From: Methylocapsa sp.
Lineage (GTDB): Bacteria; Pseudomonadota; Alphaproteobacteria; Rhizobiales; Beijerinckiaceae
Assembly (NCBI GenBank): GCA_003162995.1
Contig: PLUZ01000240.1
Coordinates: 1-6,787 of the forward strand
Direction: 5' to 3'
Length of the DNA stretch: 6,787 bases
The notes below the pieces were generated by a model, which saw nothing but the letters and a program-made list of their open reading frames with translations, was not told where the DNA came from and made no database searches. Positions 1-5,935 of this stretch are shown piece by piece. The number at the start of each line of letters is the position of its first letter. The first letter of the stretch is position 1. The position numbers were made by a program, and so were the translations under genes.

Positions 1-313
1 ATCGCGGCGAAAATCACGTTGTAGCGGGCGGCAAGAATTCCCCCTTCAAATTTTCGGTATTCATCAGTTAGGAGGCGCCACCTACAAGTCATTGCCGCGC
101 TCCGTCGCCGAGTTCTTTTGTACATTCCTCATTGATATCGATCTTCCGTCGCGCGCGGAGCTCTTCGAGCGTCACGCTGTCCTTGCACTTTATCCGCCCC
201 GCCGTTATTCAGGCCAAGGGACGTGGCTTTTCAATTATGCGCCGGAAAGTAAGCTAGGTCGGCTCAAATGCGGGCGCCGCGACTTCTTTGCACGCTCGAA
301 CGGAGAAACAGAC
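1..313. other. Left flank without a supported gene
   Basis: I find no convincing gene here. A plus-strand reading frame continuous with the VOC gene runs back to a TTG at 92, but the added 74 residues have no glyoxalase character and no Shine-Dalgarno sequence precedes that TTG, so I treat it as chance. The stretch presumably carries the promoter of the VOC gene, but I see no clear -35/-10 pair. Confidence 0.5.
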
Positions 314-1174
314 ATGGTCAATTCTCATGGCCGTTTCGTCTGGTACGAGCTGATGACGACAGACATAGAAACCGCCAAGGCTTTCTACGGCAATGTCGTG
401 GGCTGGGGCACGCGGGATGCCGCGATGCCAGGTTTGTCCTATAGCCTGTTTACCGTTGGAGACACCCCCGTCACCGGGCTGATGAAGCTGCCGGAGGACA
501 TGAGGAGAACGGGCGCGACGCCACACTGGATCGGATATGTCGGAGTCGACGACGTGGACGCTGCCGTCGACCGAATCAAGCAGCTTGGCGGAGCAGTGCA
601 CGTCCCACCGACGGACGTTCCTAACATCAGCCGCTTTTCGGTCGTCGTCGACCCGCAAATGGCAACACTTACGTTGGTCAAGGGGCTGAAACCCGGCCAA
701 GCGCAGTCCGCCGAGCTGGGCAAACCGGGCTGCGTGAGCTGGCATGAATTGCTCGCCGCCGACTGGGAGAAGGCGTTCGCTTTCTACGGCGAGCTTTTTG
801 GCTGGCAGAAAGCGGACGCCGACATCGGTCCGGTGGGCACGTATCAGCTGTTCTCCGCCGGAGGGCAGACGATCGGCGGCATGTTCACCAAACCTCCGAT
901 GGTGCCGGTTCCCTTCTGGCTTTACTACTTTAGCATCGGCGACATCGACGCGGCTGCGGAGCGCGTAAAGGCTGGTGGCGGCCAGATCCTCGAGGGCCCT
1001 CTTGAAGTGCCAGGCGGCAGCTGGATCGCCAGGTGCACGGATCCTCAGGGCGCCATATTCGCGCTGGAGGGAAACCGGAGTCACAATGCTATCGGAAATT
1101 TCGAGCGCGTCGTATCGCGCGATCCTTCCGATGCGCGGGGCGGGCGATGGTATTGGTGGATTAATCGCGATTGA
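314..1174 (+). CDS. Two-domain VOC (glyoxalase/bleomycin-resistance fold) protein
   Basis: A 286-residue protein made of two tandem vicinal-oxygen-chelate modules, about residues 6-123 and 140-253. Each opens with the typical strand-helix pattern: FVWYELMTTD followed by AKAFYGNVVGW in the first, and VSWHELLAAD followed by AFAFYGELFGW in the second. Each then has a D(V/I)DAA helix and a closing strand (DPQMATLTLV; DPQGAIFALE). The last 30 or so residues, rich in R, W and D, lie beyond the fold and match nothing I know. The ATG at 314 is chosen because GGAG lies 8 bases upstream and homology begins at once. VOC proteins include metal-dependent isomerases and dioxygenases and also drug-binding resistance proteins, and the substrate cannot be read from sequence. 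It is convergent with the dehydrogenase gene, ending 30 bases from it, so it is not in the same operon. A role in peptide self-protection is possible but speculative. Confidence 0.9.
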   Translation: MVNSHGRFVWYELMTTDIETAKAFYGNVVGWGTRDAAMPGLSYSLFTVGDTPVTGLMKLPEDMRRTGATPHWIGYVGVDDVDAAVDRIKQLGGAVHVPPTDVPNISRFSVVVDPQMATLTLVKGLKPGQAQSAELGKPGCVSWHELLAADWEKAFAFYGELFGWQKADADIGPVGTYQLFSAGGQTIGGMFTKPPMVPVPFWLYYFSIGDIDAAAERVKAGGGQILEGPLEVPGGSWIARCTDPQGAIFALEGNRSHNAIGNFERVVSRDPSDARGGRWYWWINRD

Positions 1175-1204
1175 CTCGCCGCCTTCACTGAAGCCGTCAT
1201 ATTG

Positions 1205-2665
1205 TCAGTCGGAAGCCTCCGATTTGGTGCCGCGACCTATCGCAAATTGACCGACCGGGCCTTCGACGTGGAATTCGATCCCCGTCATCTTCGCGAACAG
1301 ATCGATATTTGTGAACCCGATCGCACATCCGCCGAGCTCCATGTCGGTCGCCATTAGGTATAGCGTTTGCATTAATACGCCGACGTCCTTCAGAATAAGC
1401 GAATATGCGATCGAGCTATACTTCCACGAAATCCGGCCAAAGCGCGCAGCGATCGTGATCAAGATCTGGGACGCGGCGGGCGCCCCCATTGCATATTCGG
1501 CTCCGGTCAACTGCGCTTCGAGCTCATGCGTGGGAACGCCGATCGGTACCAACGCGTGATCGCCGGCATCGTAATGATAAAAGCCTCGTGCAAGTCCTTC
1601 GCATTTGTCGACTGCCAGATAAAGCTCGAGCTCGTAGCCGGCGCCCGCCGATGGATACGGCCTGACTGCGTGACCGCCGTCGTCGAGATCGGGCTTGCTG
1701 TTCGATCTCGACAGGACGCGCGCGGTGCCGTCGAGAAACCGTGAAAGCTCGGCGAGCGTGATCGGTCGCTGGTCATCGAAGTTGCGCGTCGAATGACGTT
1801 CACGCAGGAGCTTTGCGAACGGCGAGATTGAATCCGAATGCGCGCCCGAGAACTTGCCCAGATCGATTTTCTTTCCGGGCCAGCGGGGCCGCACCGCCGG
1901 CAGCGGAGACATGATACCCGCATATAGATAAAGCCCTCCCAGCGGGTTGGCATGCCGGCCTTCCGTGCTGCGCGTGTGGAACAGAAGATCGTGAAAGTCC
2001 CAAAGAACAAGGTTGTGGTCACCCTCGGCCGGTCGAAGCCCACTTTCACCGGCAATGTCGATCTTGAAAACGATTTGGCAATCGAGGAGCAGGGCGAGAA
2101 GCTCGACTTCTGGAAAACCATCCTGCCGACGCAGCTGTTTGATTTGTTGCGGCGTGGACAGCATGGCCAAGGCGGCCGCAATCTTCGGATCGCAAATTCT
2201 GAACAACGCGCCGGCGCGCGGCGATTCCAGCACCATCTCGTTGCCACGCCGCCGCATGTACGCGAACCGTGACAAGACGAGAGCGTCTGCATCACCGAGC
2301 TGCGGCGTTCGCGGCCAATAATCGGGAACCAGCGGTTCGATGACGACCAGATCCGCGCCGTTGCGCGAACGCCCGAGGCGGTACTCCAATAGACCGCGTC
2401 TGGCCAATCGCCGGACCAATAGATCAATCTCGCTTTCGATGTTCCGGCCGCCGGATGCAAACGAGCCGAGGGGCAGACCTATGCGCAGCTCCTGCGCGCG
2501 ATCCGCCGCCCCCGCGCTGAACGTTCCCAAGCCGGCCGAATGGCCATCGAAACAAGCAACGATTTCCCCATTCGCGTGTGTTTCGAGCGTGACGTGACCG
2601 CCAACCCGGGCGAAAACAGTTGGCGGCGTGGCCCGTTGCCCTCTCTTTATTCTGGGAGCGCGCAA
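1205..2665 (-). CDS. SagB/McbC-type FMN-dependent azoline dehydrogenase
   Basis: A 486-residue nitroreductase-fold enzyme expected to oxidise peptide azolines to aromatic thiazoles/oxazoles with FMN, after the cyclodehydratase acts. The catalytic half is about residues 280-480. It shows LRERHSTRNF near 288 (FMN-binding arginine/serine region), RPYPSAGAGYELELYLAV near 335, GFYHYDAGDHALVP near 361, and WKYSSIAYSLILKDVGVLMQ near 414. K415-Y416 match the Lys-Tyr pair shown to matter in the characterised homologue BcerB. Residues about 17-98 and 125-205 look like two winged-helix-like segments (ending LLVRRLARRGLLEYRL and LLALLLDCQIVFKI), plausibly leader-recognition-like; this is inference. The start is TTG: no ATG or GTG lies nearby, and GAGGG sits 11 bases upstream, overlapping the stop of the cyclodehydratase gene. 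The 14-base gap implies co-transcription and translational coupling. Confidence 0.93.
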   Translation of the reverse strand: MRAPRIKRGQRATPPTVFARVGGHVTLETHANGEIVACFDGHSAGLGTFSAGAADRAQELRIGLPLGSFASGGRNIESEIDLLVRRLARRGLLEYRLGRSRNGADLVVIEPLVPDYWPRTPQLGDADALVLSRFAYMRRRGNEMVLESPRAGALFRICDPKIAAALAMLSTPQQIKQLRRQDGFPEVELLALLLDCQIVFKIDIAGESGLRPAEGDHNLVLWDFHDLLFHTRSTEGRHANPLGGLYLYAGIMSPLPAVRPRWPGKKIDLGKFSGAHSDSISPFAKLLRERHSTRNFDDQRPITLAELSRFLDGTARVLSRSNSKPDLDDGGHAVRPYPSAGAGYELELYLAVDKCEGLARGFYHYDAGDHALVPIGVPTHELEAQLTGAEYAMGAPAASQILITIAARFGRISWKYSSIAYSLILKDVGVLMQTLYLMATDMELGGCAIGFTNIDLFAKMTGIEFHVEGPVGQFAIGRGTKSEASD

Positions 2666-2679
2666 GCCGGGGATGACCC

Positions 2680-4992
2680 TCAGGTATGGGGGTGAATTGG
2701 ATTGAGCTCGTTTTCCGGCAGCGGCCGGTCTCGCAATCCGAGCTTTACCGGAACATCGTAAAGCCGGCCCGGCCCGAAGCGGCGATAGAAATGCCGCATT
2801 CCCGGAACGATCACTCTGACGACCGGGACGTCGATGTCGGGGCGCGTCTGATTGAGGACGAGGAAATCGAGGCCCTCCCGCTTGGCGGTATGGACGCAGG
2901 CGGTCACCTGTTCGCGTGTTTCAAGAGGGTCGAACTTTGAGCCGGAGCCTGGCTGGACCGCCGGACTGTTGATTGGCGTCAAATAGGGATGGTCCTTCAG
3001 GCGCAATGGAGTGGTGCCGTCAAGGCTCGATTTGTCCCCCTTCCCGCCGCCCATGAGACCGATGGACAGGAATTGGTTCAGCTCCGTCAGCGCACGCAAC
3101 AAGGCGATTCGGGGATCAAAATGCGCGCCAGAACCGAACTCGATATTTTCCTGTCCATTGTCCATCCAGTGCGTGACCGCCACAAAGCTCGGAATCCCGA
3201 GATCGCTGGTGACGTCGAGCACCCAAAGCCGGCGTCCGGTTTCGGCAAGCTGGTTTTGCAGATCACGGACGTAGGAATCGTCGAACTGGCTGAGGTCCAC
3301 TGCCGCTCGCTGCAAGCGATTGTACCACCAGATTGCGTATGCATCCCGTTCCACCAGCTCGAGGAAGCCTTGGACGATCGCCTCCTCAAGCGTGTTGCCG
3401 GCCGCGCAGCCGTTGGAATCCGTGTGCATCTGGCCAGGGCCCCTGTAGAAAAAATACAAGAGGCTGGTCGGAAGATATTTGAAGCGTTCGTCGCGCAGAG
3501 ACCAGACCGGTGACCATTCGATCTCGGCCGATTGATCGAATGGGTCTGGGATCATCTGCGAATCGTCCGATTCGGGCGCCGGCGCCTGGTGCCGCCGGTA
3601 TTGCGCGTCGCTGAACAGCAAGACGTCGTTCGGGAGAATGGCATCGCCCGAGGGGAAATCCGTGAACCGCCGTGTCACTCTGATCTCGTCGCCCTGAAAA
3701 ATCCCGGAATAACGCTCGATTGCCTCCATGAGTGCGCTGGCTTCACCCTGCTCGGCAGTGCTCCCCTTGCCGAAGCTGCCGCCGCTCAGTCCCGCCCTGA
3801 GCTCATTGACCGTTTCTGCCGGCGCCGAAAAATTGTGCGTGGCGTGGTAGTTGGTGTTCAACGGCAAATCGGCTTCGATGCGTTCGAGACGCGAGACCAC
3901 GCCGGTGAGGGGGCTCACGTGCTTTCGGAAATGTGCGACCGTGGCCCCCGGCGAAACGGTCCGGTACCCCCCGCTGGTCATGACCAGCTTGCCGCTTGCG
4001 CCCACTTCGACCGGCAACGGCGCGCGGCTTGGGTCGCGCAGCTTTTTGCTGCCGCAGGCCGGACATTGCGGGCGGGTCGCCACGTAATGCTTTACGATGG
4101 TCGAGCCCGTCAGATCGAGGCTGATGATGTGATCGCGCAATTCCGTACGAAAGTCGGTGGCGATCGCTTTTGCGATCTCGATGGCCGCAAGCTGGATGGC
4201 ACTCTGTCCAAGCGTGTTCCGGACGAGGGGCGAAACGGCGACGCAGGAGGCCTGTCTGCGGTCGAGAAGCGCCTTCACCTCTCGGTTCCGTTGCATGCGC
4301 TCGGCAAGACAGGCCCAACAGGCGCTCTTGCCTGGGCTGAACACTGGCCCCACCAGCGGGAAAATGCCGGAGGGTTGGACGAGTAGCCAGGGCGTGTGGT
4401 CCGACAAATGCCGCCGGTTCAATTCGGCCAGTCGTGCGTCAAGATAATCGCTCACAAGCGTGATCGTCAGGTCGGGGGAGCGCTTCACGACGCGAACGCC
4501 GAGCCCGCTCAGGGCGTCGCCGAGTTCAGTTGCCCCCTGCACATCGATGGATTGAATGCGCACACGACATTTCTGAAGACTTTTCTCCGCGGCCTCCGGC
4601 AACAGGCCAAGGCTCGCCCAATAGGCTGCCACAGCGCCAGCGGAAGAGCGCGACATCGGGACGATATAGCGGCGGTCGAGCAGCCGTTTTAAGGCTTCTT
4701 GGATTTTGTCGGATGGAAAATCCGGCTTTAGCTCGCGAACAAGCTCCCGAAAACTCTTTCCGCCTTCTCCTATCGCGGACGCGAGCGCGCAATAGAGCTC
4801 GCCATGAAGGAAGAACTTCCGGTGCTCGGAATAGAGGCACACGACATCGGGCGGCAGCAGATAGACAGTGAAATTCGGCGCGAATTGCGGAACGTCTTTG
4901 CTGTTCAGCTGCGTAGAGCTGGCCCCGCGATCGCCTGTCATGCGGCCAGCACGTGCGCCTCTATGCTTATCGACACCAGTGCGGATCGCCAT
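2680..4992 (-). CDS. Fused TOMM cyclodehydratase: leader-binding/ThiF-like + YcaO
   Basis: A 770-residue cyclodehydratase joining the 'C' and 'D' components in one chain, like the cyanobactin TruD/PatD layout. Residues about 35-115 form a winged-helix-like leader-binding (RRE-type) region. Residues about 120-320 are ThiF/E1-like, with two CxxC pairs (C225/C228 in CWAC, C310/C313 in CPAC) that should hold a structural zinc. Residues about 355-770 are the YcaO kinase-like domain, which activates backbone amides with ATP so that Cys/Ser side chains cyclise. Its motifs are GKG at 408-410, EAIER at 423-427, SNGCAAG at 526-532, ELVERD at 545-550, and GAHFDPRIALLRALTELNQ from 622. The C terminus is PIHPHT rather than the PxPxP usual in azoline-forming YcaO proteins. 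ATG 4992 is the first start after an in-frame TGA; its Shine-Dalgarno sequence is weak (GAGAA, distant), and the ATG at 4941 is an alternative. Confidence 0.95.
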   Translation of the reverse strand: MAIRTGVDKHRGARAGRMTGDRGASSTQLNSKDVPQFAPNFTVYLLPPDVVCLYSEHRKFFLHGELYCALASAIGEGGKSFRELVRELKPDFPSDKIQEALKRLLDRRYIVPMSRSSAGAVAAYWASLGLLPEAAEKSLQKCRVRIQSIDVQGATELGDALSGLGVRVVKRSPDLTITLVSDYLDARLAELNRRHLSDHTPWLLVQPSGIFPLVGPVFSPGKSACWACLAERMQRNREVKALLDRRQASCVAVSPLVRNTLGQSAIQLAAIEIAKAIATDFRTELRDHIISLDLTGSTIVKHYVATRPQCPACGSKKLRDPSRAPLPVEVGASGKLVMTSGGYRTVSPGATVAHFRKHVSPLTGVVSRLERIEADLPLNTNYHATHNFSAPAETVNELRAGLSGGSFGKGSTAEQGEASALMEAIERYSGIFQGDEIRVTRRFTDFPSGDAILPNDVLLFSDAQYRRHQAPAPESDDSQMIPDPFDQSAEIEWSPVWSLRDERFKYLPTSLLYFFYRGPGQMHTDSNGCAAGNTLEEAIVQGFLELVERDAYAIWWYNRLQRAAVDLSQFDDSYVRDLQNQLAETGRRLWVLDVTSDLGIPSFVAVTHWMDNGQENIEFGSGAHFDPRIALLRALTELNQFLSIGLMGGGKGDKSSLDGTTPLRLKDHPYLTPINSPAVQPGSGSKFDPLETREQVTACVHTAKREGLDFLVLNQTRPDIDVPVVRVIVPGMRHFYRRFGPGRLYDVPVKLGLRDRPLPENELNPIHPHT

Positions 4993-5073
4993 TGTAAAGC
5001 AGGTATTCTCCGCGTTGCGAGAGCGCCGCCGTCTGGCTCGCGCTAGCGTTTCTAAATCAAGTTGGCCCTCCGC

Positions 5074-5100
5074 TCGGCCGTCCCGCGCAGGTCCGGCCGA
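5074..5100 (-). promoter_or_regulatory. GC-rich intercistronic hairpin between precursor and enzyme genes
   Basis: On the minus-strand transcript, TCGGCCG (5100-5094) pairs perfectly with CGGCCGA (5080-5074). Inside that stem, GA faces GA (a tandem G-A mismatch, often stable as sheared pairs), then CC pairs with GG around a TGCGC loop. No T-run follows, so it is not a classical intrinsic terminator. Its place in the 169-base spacer suggests it protects the 3' end of the precursor message or causes partial termination, giving more precursor than enzyme. The structure is seen in the sequence; the role is inferred. Confidence 0.5.
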
Positions 5101-5161
5101 ACCTCGTCAAACCCGGTCAAGACGACCTGTGTCTGTCAACGTAATCGGAAAGTGCCAGAGT

Positions 5162-5569
5162 CTAGCACCAGCGGCAAGCTCCCCACGACAGACAGCAGCC
5201 GCAGCCTCCACAACCCCAGCCGCCGCCGCAGCCTCTGCAGCCGCCGCAACCTCTGCAGCCCCTGCCTCCGCAGCCTCTGCAACCGCCGCAGCCTCTGCAG
5301 CCGCCACAGCCTCGGGCAAGTTCTACGCCGGCCTGAGGTGTTCGGGCGGTTTCCTTGTCGAAGACATAGAACGTCGCCAAGCTGACGTCAGAGATTTCTT
5401 CGTCACCGAGATTGATGACCTGAAGCGGTGCCGTATTCTGCGCCGTCATATCCGCTATAGATGCGGATGCTCCGCCGTCCGCCACCGCCAAAGACACCCC
5501 GGCGATTCCCAGCACGGATGCAGCTTTACTCCGACGCTTTCCCTTTGAAGAGCTCTTCGCTTGCGACAT
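5162..5569 (-). CDS. TOMM/LAP precursor peptide with Cys-Gly-Arg repeat core
   Basis: A 135-residue precursor and the likely substrate of the two enzymes encoded downstream. Residues 1-37 look like a signal peptide: a basic stretch (KGKRRSK, 9-15), a hydrophobic run VLGIAGVSLAVA (19-30), then ASA. Residues about 50-75 are acidic and hydrophobic (LGDEEISDVSLATFYVFDKE, 54-73), the best candidate for recognition by the leader-binding domain. From about residue 86 the protein becomes a core of RGC and GGC triplets ending CGCCLSWGACRWC, with 15 Cys, one Ser (S128) and no Thr, comparable in style to microcin B17 and the Cys-Xaa-Xaa heterocycloanthracin repeats. No cysteine lies outside the core. 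The ATG at 5569 is chosen because a perfect AGGAGG sits 9 bases upstream; the frame could open at 5677 but that ATG lacks a ribosome site. The cleavage site is unknown. Confidence 0.9.
   Translation of the reverse strand: MSQAKSSSKGKRRSKAASVLGIAGVSLAVADGGASASIADMTAQNTAPLQVINLGDEEISDVSLATFYVFDKETARTPQAGVELARGCGGCRGCGGCRGCGGRGCRGCGGCRGCGGGWGCGGCGCCLSWGACRWC
5192..5314 (-). repeat. Degenerate 18-base tandem repeat encoding RGCGGC units
   Basis: Codons 86-126 of the precursor consist of a six-residue unit R-G-C-G-G-C. It is complete at residues 86-91, 92-97 and 106-111, shortened at 98-102 (RGCGG) and 103-105 (RGC), and drifting at 112-126 (RGCGGG, WGCGGC, GCC). The DNA repeats correspondingly as GCC/GCA/CCT triplets on the plus strand. 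Unit loss in multiples of three is consistent with replication slippage or unequal crossing-over that keeps the frame. Confidence 0.85.
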
Positions 5570-5578
5570 AGCAGAGTT

Positions 5579-5584
5579 CCTCCT
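5579..5584 (-). promoter_or_regulatory. Strong ribosome binding site of the precursor gene
   Basis: A perfect AGGAGG, within the longer purine run AGAGAGGAGGAA, lies 9 bases before the ATG at 5569. It decides the start codon of the precursor and suggests high translation, whereas the cyclodehydratase gene has only a weak site. That fits the usual need for more substrate than enzyme. Confidence 0.85.
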
Positions 5585-5600
5585 CTCTACTTCCTTCGAC

Positions 5601-5610
5601 GAATGCATTC
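5601..5610. promoter_or_regulatory. Palindrome GAATGCATTC in the precursor leader region
   Basis: A perfect 10-base palindrome lies 31 bases before the precursor ATG. Just upstream on the minus strand are two related copies, TACGGAAAATGC and TACGGATGGAATGC, the second running into the palindrome. It could be an operator half-site pair or a small RNA hairpin near the ribosome site. A palindrome of this length can also arise by chance. Confidence 0.2.
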
Positions 5611-5697
5611 CATCCGTAGCATTTTCCGTACGCTTTGAATAGCACCATGCAAGCCGATTCATGTGGAACTTGAACACCCCCCATCACAAATCCATTT

Positions 5698-5726
5698 ATT
5701 TTCAGCATGATGCGGACGCGCGCCAA
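5698..5726 (-). promoter_or_regulatory. Weak candidate promoter for the TOMM operon
   Basis: On the minus strand TTGGCG (5726-5721) and GAAAAT (5703-5698) are separated by 17 bases, each matching the sigma-70 consensus at four of six positions. This would give a 5' untranslated region of about 120 bases. Nothing else between the precursor and the IS630 remnant looks better, and I see no -24/-12 sigma-54 element. The call is tentative. Confidence 0.22.
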
Positions 5727-5740
5727 GTTGTTGACGCCAC

Positions 5741-5935
5741 GGTTTTCGGTTCTCCATCTTGAGGAAAATCTCCGCACGGTACGTCTTTCACGTCAGTCAA
5801 ACGATTCAAGGATCACATCGTTGCATTTTGAAACCGACAATCAGCATGCCAAGCCGCTCGTCTGGACCAAGGCGGAGATGTATCAGCGCCGCGTCAAAGG
5901 CTGCGGTATCAGCCAACCTTCGAGCGGTTTGCCTT
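5741..5935 (+). mobile_element. Decayed C-terminal remnant of an IS630-family transposase
   Basis: Translated plus-strand pieces recall the end of IS630-type transposases: a RFSVL/RFSIL patch near 5743-5758, RFKDHIVAF near 5804-5830 in another frame, then ETDNQHAKPLVWTK followed by QRRVKG (about 5830-5900) in a third register. The KPxxWTK signature close to the C terminus is characteristic of IS630/Tc1-mariner relatives. The frame changes at least twice, and the N-terminal and DDE-bearing parts are missing, so it is dead. Terminal inverted repeats were not found. It lies upstream of the precursor gene in the opposite orientation. Recognition is from memory of family motifs, so the exact borders are approximate. 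Confidence 0.55.

Noticed and set aside
1..64. Minus-strand start of a possible gene running off the left edge (MNTENLKGG...)
   Set aside because: Only about 21 residues are visible, and the bases before the ATG are pyrimidine-rich with no ribosome site.
89..175. Small minus-strand frame starting at GTG 175 (TLEELRARRKIDINEE-like)
   Set aside because: Its composition is protein-like and AAGGA precedes it, but at 28 residues with no known match it cannot be separated from chance.
92..313. N-terminal extension of the VOC gene to a TTG at 92
   Set aside because: The extra 74 residues do not resemble any domain, the TTG has no ribosome site at proper spacing, and the ATG at 314 has both a Shine-Dalgarno sequence and the expected domain start.
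1183..1193. CTTCACTGAAG as a bidirectional terminator between the convergent genes
   Set aside because: The stem is at most 4-5 pairs with almost no loop and no T-run on either strand.
3532..4386. Long plus-strand frame of 284 codons
   Set aside because: It is antisense to the conserved cyclodehydratase frame and has no domain; such open antisense frames are common in high-GC DNA.
5165..5314. CRISPR array or non-coding satellite in the triplet repeat
   Set aside because: The repeat is short, lacks unique spacers and keeps the reading frame of the precursor throughout.
5107..5548. Alanine/serine-rich frames on the plus and other minus frames across the precursor gene
   Set aside because: They are shadow translations of the GC-rich triplet repeat; only the 5569-5162 frame gives a Cys-rich core with a proper ribosome site next to matching enzymes.
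5570..5677. Precursor start at ATG 5677 (36 more residues)
   Set aside because: No ribosome site precedes it, the added residues lack leader character, and AGGAGG at 5579-5584 points to 5569.
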